A stretch of DNA of 64,000 nt from Pseudomonadota bacterium (GTDB lineage Bacteria > Pseudomonadota > Gammaproteobacteria > Steroidobacterales > Steroidobacteraceae). The position numbers and the translations under genes are program-made. This document shows positions 36,056-43,676 of the stretch, in pieces. The notes under the pieces were generated by a model. The model was not told the origin of the DNA and made no database searches. It worked only from the letters and a program-made list of their open reading frames with translations. The stretch covers positions 310,001 through 374,000 of the forward strand of contig JAFEDS010000009.1 in NCBI GenBank assembly GCA_018241505.1, in the 5' to 3' direction. Numbering within the stretch: position 1 is the first letter of the stretch; the number at the start of each line of letters is the position of its first letter.

Positions 36056-37819
36056 TTAGTGCTCATCCGGCGTCGCGCCCAGCGGCATCGATAACACGCT
36101 GCGGTGATTCTCGTCGTGAAACAACTTGACGGTGACGGTTCTCGCGTCTTTGCCACTTTCATGGGCAACGTCGCCACCCGAGTTGTAGTTCCGCTGCATG
36201 TGCAGTGGATCGGTGGGACCAATCACCAGCCGCAGGCGGCTGCCCTTGACCATCCGGCGCGCCACGAAGCTGAAATGGTCGAAGCGGTACTCGATGGGAT
36301 CGGCGTTCGGTACCAGCTTGGGGCTGCGCAGGCTCTGCCGATAGCGTGCGCGTAACTGAGCGGAGGTGAGCAGGAGACTCTGACCGTCGGGTGCGATCTC
36401 GTACACGGTCGCGGCAAAGTCGGTATCCGGTTGATTGATGGACAGCCAGACCCGCAAATTGAAGAAGCCACTCACCTCCTGGTCCTGCGTCAACGCCGGA
36501 GTGTGATAAATGAGCACGCGACCGTTTGATTGCAGTATGTCGCGCTGCTCGCGCAGGTTGGTCGAGCCGAAGCCGGCTTCCATCTCGGCGGCGGAATTGT
36601 CCAAAGGGTCATAGATGTACTGGTCGGGCGGGCTGGCCGGGGGCGCCTGTTTGTCCAAGGTGCCGGAGTGAAAGGGGTCATTCGCCGCGCTGTCCTGGGA
36701 ATTCAGATACAGCGGCACGGTTGCCGATGTGATCTGCTCGAAGCTATCGGTGTAGCGCCACCTTTCCGCGCCGGTGACATACCAGGCAACCGCCTTCTTC
36801 AGGAAAGTCGGACGCGCTCCGCTTTTCATCGTCCAGTCATACCACTGGCGATGCAGGTCGTTCAGATCGAGAACACTGGCCTCGCCCACTTTCAGTCCAT
36901 CCACTTCAGACTGGGGCGTGCGTGTCTGCGCATGATCCCACGGGCCGATGATCAGGAAATGCCGGGCCTGCGCGCCTCGGGCCGCAAGATGCCGCCGGTA
37001 GTATTCGAGCGCACCGCCCTGGTCGCCATCGTACTGCCCGGTGATGGTCAGTACGGGGATGTCGATGGCGGCGAACTGTGCCTGCGTGGGATTGTGAGCG
37101 TCCCAATACGCGTCCTGTTGAGGATGAGAGATTTGCTCCTGGAAATCGGCGGAAGGGTTGCCCAGGTAGCTGTCAAACTGGGCGTAGGGCAAATGCGCTT
37201 CCGAATGCCGCAGCGATCGTTCGCTCCAGAACTCGTCATCGCCATAGATCTTGCCCTGGAATGCCCGTCCGGTGACCAGGGTGAACCACTGCATCTCATC
37301 CAGCGACCAGATGTTGTCCGCCAGTGGAGTGTCCACTGAAGGCATTGCGGCGGCGGCGGGGACGATAGTGGCCAGATGGGGCGGATGTTTTGAGGCTGTT
37401 TGCCACTGGTCCATTCCGGCATAGGAGCCTCCCCACATCGCGATCTTGCCGTTGCAGTAAGGCTGCCGAGCGAGCCATTCAACGACGTCGCGACCGTCTG
37501 AAGCCTCCCACAGCGGATGAAATTTGCCTTCCGAATTGCCTCGTCCCCGCACATCGACTATCAGGAAAACATAGTCATGCTGGGCGAAATACATGCCGCG
37601 GTCGTGGTAATTGTCGCTGACATAGGGTGTGAGTGTGAAAACGCAGGGCACGGGTTGCTGTTGTCCCACGGGCCGGTACAAGGTCGCGTTGAGGTGAACA
37701 CCATCGGACAGGGGAATCCGTACGCCCCAGTGCCAATCGACACGATCACGGCCTTCCGGCTCCGCGGCGGAGGCGCACAGACAAACCAACAAGGGGACGA
37801 TCGCTTGCCACAGCTTCAT
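36056..37819 (-). CDS. Exported CocE/NonD-type hydrolase (S15 family), second copy
   Basis: A 587-residue hydrolase with a signal peptide (LWQAIVPLLVCLCASAA). The nucleophile elbow is GGSYAG in MWGGSYAGMDQW; the acid and base are expected in TGQYDGD and GPWDHAQTR, and the C-terminal jelly-roll domain is present. The ATG at 37819 overlaps the DUF1611 stop as ATGA; the frame is open further upstream but that part overlaps the neighbour. It is the last gene of the operon TonB receptor - DgcN-like - hydrolase. An amide or ester bond in a D-glutamate-containing compound is a reasonable but unproved target. It shares only family-level similarity with the 7329 hydrolase. Confidence 0.86.
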   Translation of the reverse strand: MKLWQAIVPLLVCLCASAAEPEGRDRVDWHWGVRIPLSDGVHLNATLYRPVGQQQPVPCVFTLTPYVSDNYHDRGMYFAQHDYVFLIVDVRGRGNSEGKFHPLWEASDGRDVVEWLARQPYCNGKIAMWGGSYAGMDQWQTASKHPPHLATIVPAAAAMPSVDTPLADNIWSLDEMQWFTLVTGRAFQGKIYGDDEFWSERSLRHSEAHLPYAQFDSYLGNPSADFQEQISHPQQDAYWDAHNPTQAQFAAIDIPVLTITGQYDGDQGGALEYYRRHLAARGAQARHFLIIGPWDHAQTRTPQSEVDGLKVGEASVLDLNDLHRQWYDWTMKSGARPTFLKKAVAWYVTGAERWRYTDSFEQITSATVPLYLNSQDSAANDPFHSGTLDKQAPPASPPDQYIYDPLDNSAAEMEAGFGSTNLREQRDILQSNGRVLIYHTPALTQDQEVSGFFNLRVWLSINQPDTDFAATVYEIAPDGQSLLLTSAQLRARYRQSLRSPKLVPNADPIEYRFDHFSFVARRMVKGSRLRLVIGPTDPLHMQRNYNSGGDVAHESGKDARTVTVKLFHDENHRSVLSMPLGATPDEH

Positions 37820-38859
37820 GGCAGGCCCTCGGTCGCAAGGCACGCTGACACCAGTTGCTCCATTTCGGCTCCGCCGCGGACCGGGTCCGCCACCGGCAGG
37901 TGCAGCTCGGCACGCCAATTTGCAAGCTCGCGGGTGGCCTGTTCGTCACTCAGGCCGCGAGTGTTCAACGACACTCCGGCACAGCGGATCTGCGGATTCG
38001 TGCGCCGTCCCAGAATCAGGTGCAGCTCAATTGCTTCGCGCAGCGTTGGAGTGGGAAAGGTTTCGAGACCCAAAATTCGCTCACGGCCGACTTCGTGACA
38101 GAGCACGAACACATCGGGTTGGGTTCCGTGCAGGAGTGCCAACGAGACACCTGAGTAGGAGGGGTGAAAAATTGAGCCTTGACCTTCCACCACATCCCAG
38201 TGACCTGCGGCGGCGTCGGGGGTCAACATCTCCGCGGCGCCCGCGGCAAAATCCGCAACCACGGCGTCCATGGGGATGCCTGCGCCGCTGATCATGATGC
38301 CGGTCTGACCCGTAGCACGGAAATCGGCGTCGATGCCGCGCTTGCGCAAGGCTCGGGTGAGTGCCAGCGCCGTATATTTCTTGCCCAAAGCGCAGTCGGT
38401 TCCCACGGTCAGGAGGCGTTTGCCGGTGCGTTTGCGTCCCGTGGCGACCGGAATGTTGGATGGCGGAGTACGTACTTCGATCAGCTTGCGCCCGAGGTGA
38501 GTGGCTGCAGCCGCCAGCTCGCGGTTGTCGGCCAACCGGGAATGCATGCCGCTGATGATGTCGAGCCCTGCTTCCATGGCTTCGCGCAGCGCGGGAATCC
38601 AAGCAGGCATGACTGCTCCGCCGCGTGTTGCAACACCGATCACCAAGGCGCGTGCACCGCGGGCGTAGGCCTCCTGTGGAGTGAGGCGGGGCAGGCCGGT
38701 CGTGACAGTGCTCGCCGCCAGTGCAAACTCGCCGATGCATAAACCGCCGGCCCAGTCCCGTAGGCCAAAGGCGGTTTTGGCAAACGGCGCTTCGGTAATG
38801 TCCCCCAGAAACAGCAGATAAGGCTGCGGTAGCGCTCTGCCGCTCGCATCAGAACGCAT
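37816..38859 (-). CDS. dgcN: DUF1611 protein, probable D-glutamate N-acetyltransferase
   Basis: A 347-residue protein of the DUF1611 family, with a Walker-A-like loop GTDCALGKK at about residues 153-161, the preceding P-rich linker, and the block EGQGSIFHPSYSGVSLALLHG. I recall members named DgcN as acetylating D-glutamate, after which DgcA racemises N-acetyl-D-glutamate. The DgcA-type gene ends at the left edge of this window. It lies between a TonB receptor and a CocE-type hydrolase, overlapping both. The ATG at 38859 was chosen over a TTG at 38871 because the GGGAG box is 12 bases from the ATG and too close to the TTG. The family assignment is strong; the reaction is inferred from the published family member. 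Confidence 0.83.
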   Translation of the reverse strand: MRSDASGRALPQPYLLFLGDITEAPFAKTAFGLRDWAGGLCIGEFALAASTVTTGLPRLTPQEAYARGARALVIGVATRGGAVMPAWIPALREAMEAGLDIISGMHSRLADNRELAAAATHLGRKLIEVRTPPSNIPVATGRKRTGKRLLTVGTDCALGKKYTALALTRALRKRGIDADFRATGQTGIMISGAGIPMDAVVADFAAGAAEMLTPDAAAGHWDVVEGQGSIFHPSYSGVSLALLHGTQPDVFVLCHEVGRERILGLETFPTPTLREAIELHLILGRRTNPQIRCAGVSLNTRGLSDEQATRELANWRAELHLPVADPVRGGAEMEQLVSACLATEGLP

Positions 38860-41137
38860 AGCGCAATTCAACTCCCAGCTCTCTCGGGCGGATCAGTGTC
38901 TGGTATGCGCCGAAGGCGGGATTTTGGGTTACCGAGATTGCCCGTTTGTCGGTGAGGTTGTCACCGTACAGGTCCACTTCCAACTGATCGCGCGTGAATC
39001 CCAGGCGCGCATTTGCCTCGCCATAGCCGCCATTCTTGACGACTACGACATCGAACTGTTGCAAGACATCGCCGACGTACAGATAGTCGGCGCGGGCAAA
39101 TCCCTGCCAACGGCCGTTCACCGGGAAGTTGTATTGCGCTCCCAGGCTCGCATTCTCTTCCGGCGCATCCGGCAGGCGCTGGCCCGGCGTGTAACCGGTG
39201 CCGCTCTCCACGCTTTTGAAGTGATTCTGGTTGTAGGCCATGGATAGATTGAACTGCCAGGCGGGAAACGGCTCGGCCAGGATTTCCAGCTCGACGCCCT
39301 TGCCATCAATGTCCCCCGCGTTGACGATACCGCTGAATCCACAGGTCAAAGCGACTCCCAGTTGCACACCTTTCCACTTGTCTTTGTAAACGGCGGCATT
39401 GATGTTCAAGCGGCCGTCCGCGAGGCGCGACTTCACACCCAGCTCGTAGTTGGTCAGGGTGTCCGGTTGGGTGATGGCCTTGATGCCGGCACTGGCGGCC
39501 TGGGCCTGGCATTCGACCGGATAGGGCTCGTTCACATCGCCGCTGCGAAACCCGCGGCTCGCCTGTGCGTACAAGGTGATGCCGGAAACCGGTTTGTAGC
39601 GGATGTATCCGGACGGGTTGAATTCGTGAATCTTGCCCGTGACCGGCGCAGTCGTCGGTGACTCGCCGCCCGCGAGCAGGCCTTCAGATCCGGGGGACTC
39701 ACTTTCAATATCCTCCGTGAGATAGCGAGCGCCGGCGCCCGCGGTCCAGCCCGGAAACACTTCGTAACTGACGTCCGCAAAGGCAGAGCGCTGCTTCTGA
39801 TCGGAGAACTTGCCGGTCGGCACATTGAACGCAAAATTCTGTCCGAAAAGCACCGTGGGCAGGCATTGGGGACAGGAGTAGTCCGGCACAAACTGCGACA
39901 GGTCGGCTTCCTGGTGAAGGTAGAAAGCCCCTAGTGTCCATTGCAGTTTGCTCTCGCCACGCGATTGCAGACGGACCTCCTGCGTGAACACCCGGCCGAG
40001 ACTGCGGTCGTCCAGGCTCCAGGGAATCGAAACTCCGAAGGACGCGGCCGCCAGAAACGAGATGTCCTGGTCGGTGTAGCGCTTCATCCGCATCCAGTTG
40101 GTGATGGAGGTCAGCGACACGGCATCCCAGGAATAGTTGGCCGTCACGGTCCCGATGGTCGTGCGTTCACCGTAACCACCGGCCTTGTAGGTATCCAGCG
40201 CCCGCCGTTGTTCATAGGGCCCGGCGGCCGGGTCGGTGAACGGCTCGCTTTCCAACTTCGCATCCTGCAGGGTGTAGTTGAGATCGATCCGCAGTTGCTC
40301 GGTGGGTTGCCAGCGTGCCGACAGCCGCGTGCCCCAGGTCTGCTCGCGGTTGATGTCTTTTTCCTTGAACGCGGCGATGGCAGGTGTCGCCACGACGCCC
40401 GCAGGCAGCCCGAACACGGCGCCGTAATCCACCGAGGGCTGTGCCGGAACCACATTGTCGATATAGCCGGCGATGTCGTCCTTGTAAGCGACCCATCGAA
40501 CCGCCAGTTGGTTCGGTATCAGGGGCAGGTTCAGCACGCCTTCGACGTGATAGCTGCCGTCTCCCGAATGTGCCGTGGTCCAGCCGCGCGCCCCGGTCTT
40601 CACTTCGGTGCGATTCAGGTCGGGAGGCGCGGGTAGTATGCGCAACACACCGGCCAGTGCATCGGCACCGAAGAGGGTGCCTTGCGGGCCGCGTAGCACT
40701 TCCACCTGGTCAATATCGACGAGGCGCAGATTTGGTTTGCCGCCGTGGTTGGTGAGCACGCTCGTGATGGCCTCACCGAAGTAGGTGGCCACTGTCGAGC
40801 CGACGCCGCTCTCGGTCGCGCCGCGAATGTGAATGGTGGAGTTGCCTACTCCGCCGTCCTGAAAATAGACGCCCGGGATGGTATTGATGTAGTCCGAGAA
40901 CTTCGAGAAGCCGCGCGTCTGGATCTGCTCGGCGCTGAGGGCCGAGACCGACAGCGGAACGTCCTGCAAAGGTTCGGAGCGCTTGGTGGCGGTGACCACC
41001 ACCTCTTCGAGCACGGAATCGGGCCGCGCGCTGCTGTCAGCCGCCGCGGCGAGCGCAACCTGACCTGAAGATAATGCCAACCCGGTCGAAAGCAGAACAA
41101 TGGAGTTGGGCCATACGGTTCTTTGGATGAGCGTCAT
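38849..41137 (-). CDS. TonB-dependent outer-membrane receptor of the DgcN operon
   Basis: A 762-residue receptor with a signal peptide (SIVLLSTGLALSSGQVALA), a plug (EVVVTATKRSEPLQDVP; RGPQGTLFGADALAGVL), the barrel and a C-terminal ELRYAF strand. It has no STN domain. It is the first gene of the minus-strand operon with DgcN and the S15 hydrolase; the DgcN gene begins inside its 3' end. Its promoter faces that of the amidohydrolase at 41267. A peptide or amino-acid conjugate is the likely ligand, from the company it keeps. Confidence 0.92.
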   Translation of the reverse strand: MTLIQRTVWPNSIVLLSTGLALSSGQVALAAAADSSARPDSVLEEVVVTATKRSEPLQDVPLSVSALSAEQIQTRGFSKFSDYINTIPGVYFQDGGVGNSTIHIRGATESGVGSTVATYFGEAITSVLTNHGGKPNLRLVDIDQVEVLRGPQGTLFGADALAGVLRILPAPPDLNRTEVKTGARGWTTAHSGDGSYHVEGVLNLPLIPNQLAVRWVAYKDDIAGYIDNVVPAQPSVDYGAVFGLPAGVVATPAIAAFKEKDINREQTWGTRLSARWQPTEQLRIDLNYTLQDAKLESEPFTDPAAGPYEQRRALDTYKAGGYGERTTIGTVTANYSWDAVSLTSITNWMRMKRYTDQDISFLAAASFGVSIPWSLDDRSLGRVFTQEVRLQSRGESKLQWTLGAFYLHQEADLSQFVPDYSCPQCLPTVLFGQNFAFNVPTGKFSDQKQRSAFADVSYEVFPGWTAGAGARYLTEDIESESPGSEGLLAGGESPTTAPVTGKIHEFNPSGYIRYKPVSGITLYAQASRGFRSGDVNEPYPVECQAQAASAGIKAITQPDTLTNYELGVKSRLADGRLNINAAVYKDKWKGVQLGVALTCGFSGIVNAGDIDGKGVELEILAEPFPAWQFNLSMAYNQNHFKSVESGTGYTPGQRLPDAPEENASLGAQYNFPVNGRWQGFARADYLYVGDVLQQFDVVVVKNGGYGEANARLGFTRDQLEVDLYGDNLTDKRAISVTQNPAFGAYQTLIRPRELGVELRYAF

Positions 41138-41196
41138 CCCCAGTGCCTCTTGTGGCTTGCCGTTTCCCCCCGGCAGTGGGCCGAATCTACAGTACG

Positions 41197-41214
41197 ATTT
41201 TCAGTTTTGGCAAC
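41197..41214 (+). promoter_or_regulatory. Shared promoter motif, copy 1
   Basis: The 18-base string ATTTTCAGTTTTGGCAAC matches 16 of 18 bases of a string at 45681-45698 upstream of the beta-lactamase-like gene. It lies in the divergent region of the TonB receptor and amidohydrolase genes. A binding site of the XRE-cupin regulator encoded nearby is possible. Confidence 0.5.
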
Positions 41215-41230
41215 TATTTTCTGGTTGTGC

Positions 41231-41250
41231 TAATTTGGCAACAGATTTTC
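41231..41250 (+). repeat. Partial direct repeat of the promoter motif
   Basis: TTTGGCAAC recurs at 41234-41242, 28 bases after the copy at 41206-41214; both are followed within 3 bases by TTTTCT. The spacing is close to three helical turns, as expected for cooperative binding. It lies just before the AAGGAGG ribosome site of the amidohydrolase. Confidence 0.5.
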
Positions 41251-41266
41251 TAAGGAGGCTAGTCCT

Positions 41267-42907
41267 ATGGTGTGCGGCCGTCTCACGACCTCAATACTCA
41301 CGCTCGCGTTGTGCAGCTCTTCCGCTTTCGCTGGCGATGAGCCCACCTACGATGTCGTGATCCGTCATGCACGGGTATTGGACGGGCAGGGTAATCCCGA
41401 CTTTCCCGCCGACATTGCGATCTCGGGTGATCGCCTGGTGAGAATCGGAAGGATTTCAGGGCACGGTAAGCGGGAGATTGATGTGCATGGCGATTATGTC
41501 TCTCCGGGGTGGATAGACATGATGGATCAATCGGGCGACGTGTTGATTCGCAATGGCCTGGCCGAGAACAAACTGCGCGAAGGCGTGACGACGGCGATTG
41601 CCGGTGAGGGCGGCTCCCCGGTGGGCTCGGCCAAGCTGGGCGAGTATTTTCAGCAATTGTCCCGGCAGGGCATCTCACTCAACTTCGGCACCTACTACGG
41701 GGCCGGACAGGCGCGCGTGGAGGTGATGGGCGACGTTGCGGGTACACCGACACCCAAACAGTTGGATGCCATGAAGGCGCACGTTGACGAGGCCATGCGG
41801 GCCGGCGCGATGGGTATTGCCACGGCGCTCATCTATCCGCCGGACAGCTTTCAAAGCACCACGGACCTGATCGAGCTGGCACGGGTCGCGGCCAGGTACG
41901 ACGGCATCTATGCCAGCCACATGCGCGATGAAAGCGCCAATCTGCTGCAGGCCATCAATGAGTCGATTGCCATCGGCGAGCAGGCCGGCATCCAGGTCGA
42001 GATTTTTCACTTCAAGGCGGCCTGGTCGCCGGGTTGGGGCAAGCTCGTCCCGGCTGCCGGAGAGCTGATCAAGAGCGCCCGGGAGCGCGGCATCAACATC
42101 GCTTCCGACATGTACCTGTACACGGCAGGGGGCACTGGGCTCGACGTGACCGTGCCCAACTGGGTGTGGGAAGCCGGTGAGAAAAAGGGTCTGCAGCGAC
42201 TGAAGGATCCGAAGATCCGTGCGCGGCTCAAGAAGGAAGTTGCGGCAGGGTCGGTGCCCGGTTGGTCCAACCTGGTGGAGGCGAGCGGCGGTTGGGATCA
42301 CGTGGTGCTCGCCAACGCGTTCAATCCCAAGTATGACCGGTATCGATCCAAGAGCCTGGCCTATATCGGTACACAGTTGCATCAGGATCCGGCCGATGTG
42401 GCGTGGGATATTGTGCTGCAAGCGCAACCGAACCGGGCCATGGCTCTCTACTTCATGATGAGCGAGTCCGATATCGAGACGGCGCTGCGCTGGCCCTGGA
42501 TGAGTATTGGCAGCGATTCCGGTGCCAACGAAAAAGCGGGCGAAATCGATGCGATCGGGCTGCCCCACCCGCGCGCCTATGGCAACTTTCCCCGCGTCAT
42601 TGCGGAGTACGTAAAAAAACGCGGCGTCCTGACGCTACAGGATGCAATTCGCAAGATGACCTCCTGGCCCGCCGAACGCATGCATCTGTCTGACCGCGGT
42701 GCGATTCGGGAGGGGCTGAAGGCGGATCTCACCGTCTTCAACTACGACCGGATCCAGGACAACGCCACCTATGACGAGCCCGTTCGCTATGCGGAAGGGA
42801 TCGATTACGTGCTGGTCAACGGTCAGGTCGTCGTGGAGCAAGGCCGTCATACGGGTGCAAAACCGGGACAAGTCCTGTACGGTCCCGGGCATCGCGCGGA
42901 AAACTAA
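41267..42907 (+). CDS. Exported amidohydrolase, N-acyl-D-amino-acid deacylase-like
   Basis: A 546-residue protein with a signal peptide (STILTLALCSSSAFA-like). The D-aminoacylase fold is indicated by VVIRHARVLDGQGNPDFPAD, LREGVTTAIAGEGGSP, YASHMRDES, VEIFHFKAAW and SIGSDSGA. The two histidines of the loop (YASHMRDE) and (EIFHFK) are kept, but the first-strand HxH is replaced by MMDQSG, so the usual metal site is changed. I recall a sub-group with a GQS-type motif there. It should remove acyl groups from N-acyl-D-amino acids or act on a related amide. The ATG has an AAGGAGG site 8 bases away. It is followed by the XRE-cupin regulator. Confidence 0.83.
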   Translation: MVCGRLTTSILTLALCSSSAFAGDEPTYDVVIRHARVLDGQGNPDFPADIAISGDRLVRIGRISGHGKREIDVHGDYVSPGWIDMMDQSGDVLIRNGLAENKLREGVTTAIAGEGGSPVGSAKLGEYFQQLSRQGISLNFGTYYGAGQARVEVMGDVAGTPTPKQLDAMKAHVDEAMRAGAMGIATALIYPPDSFQSTTDLIELARVAARYDGIYASHMRDESANLLQAINESIAIGEQAGIQVEIFHFKAAWSPGWGKLVPAAGELIKSARERGINIASDMYLYTAGGTGLDVTVPNWVWEAGEKKGLQRLKDPKIRARLKKEVAAGSVPGWSNLVEASGGWDHVVLANAFNPKYDRYRSKSLAYIGTQLHQDPADVAWDIVLQAQPNRAMALYFMMSESDIETALRWPWMSIGSDSGANEKAGEIDAIGLPHPRAYGNFPRVIAEYVKKRGVLTLQDAIRKMTSWPAERMHLSDRGAIREGLKADLTVFNYDRIQDNATYDEPVRYAEGIDYVLVNGQVVVEQGRHTGAKPGQVLYGPGHRAEN

Positions 42908-42922
42908 GGACACCTGAAGCGG

Positions 42923-42944
42923 CAGGGCGTCCTACGGCGCCCTG
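42923..42944 (+). terminator. GC-rich hairpin after the amidohydrolase gene
   Basis: CAGGGCG and CGCCCTG form a 7-bp perfect stem with an 8-base loop, 16 bases after the stop. No T-run follows, so termination is uncertain. Confidence 0.3.
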
Positions 42945-42986
42945 AAGAAGCCGGTACACTAGCAGTCCGAGCCGGACTTCCCGCAC

Positions 42987-43001
42987 TTTCAATTAATGAA
43001 A
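42987..43001. promoter_or_regulatory. Palindrome over the XRE regulator start codon
   Basis: TTTCA-ATTAA-TGAAA is an inverted repeat with 5-bp arms and includes the ATG at 42996. Similar spacing of TTTC and GAAA is seen at 45771-45785 before the S9 peptidase gene. It may be the autoregulatory site of the XRE-cupin protein. Confidence 0.4.
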
Positions 43002-43673
43002 CAGACTGCTGATCGAACCCGTTTGGGCGCTGCCTTGAAGGCACTGCGCCTGCAGAAAGGCTGGACGCTGGCAGAAGTGAGTCGCCGGACGGGCTTCTCG
43101 GTTCCCACTCTGTCGAAGGTTGAGAACGACAAGTTATCGCTGACCTATGACAAGCTGATTCGTGTCAGCGAAGGAATGGAGGTGGACATCTCCCAGTTGT
43201 TCACTCCAGTGCAAGCGCCAGCCAGCATCACTGGCCGGCGCAGCGTCAACAAGGTAGGCGATGGTGACCTGGTCGCCACGCGCAATTACGACTATCTCTA
43301 TCTCAGCGGCGATGTCACGCGCAAGAAATTCATTCCCATGGTCACGGAAATTCGTACTCACTCCATTGAAGAGTTCGGCGAGCTGATCCGTCACGGTGGG
43401 GAAGAGTTCATTTATGTGCTCGAAGGCAAGTTGGAGGTGCATACCGAACTGTATGCACCGATTGTGCTGAGCGCCGGCGAGTCCGCCTACATCGACAGCA
43501 CAATGGGTCATGCGTATGTCGCGCATGGCACAGGGCGTTGCCGGATACTGGGGATTTGCTCCGCCGCGGAGGGTGAGTTGCGGCAGATGTCGGATGAGCA
43601 ACAGACCCGGGATGCCGCGCCGCCCCGCCGCGGGCGTACGAAGCAGCCGAAACGGGTTGCGCGGCGGCGTTGA
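42996..43673 (+). CDS. XRE-family regulator with C-terminal cupin domain
   Basis: This 225-residue protein has an N-terminal helix-turn-helix at about residues 8-62 (LKALRLQKGWTLAEVSRRTG, VPTLSKVENDKLSLTYDKL) and a cupin sensor domain from about 120 to 195 (GEEFIYVLEGKLEVHTE, LSAGESAYIDSTMGHAYV). Such regulators sense small amides, amines or amino acids, as in PuuR/SutR types. It follows the amidohydrolase by 88 bases and is convergent (3-base gap) with the beta-lactamase-like gene. The C-terminal tail (RRGRTKQPKRVARRR) is strongly basic. It is the likely regulator of the surrounding D-amino-acid-like cluster. Confidence 0.9.
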   Translation: MKQTADRTRLGAALKALRLQKGWTLAEVSRRTGFSVPTLSKVENDKLSLTYDKLIRVSEGMEVDISQLFTPVQAPASITGRRSVNKVGDGDLVATRNYDYLYLSGDVTRKKFIPMVTEIRTHSIEEFGELIRHGGEEFIYVLEGKLEVHTELYAPIVLSAGESAYIDSTMGHAYVAHGTGRCRILGICSAAEGELRQMSDEQQTRDAAPPRRGRTKQPKRVARRR

Positions 43674-43676
43674 CTG

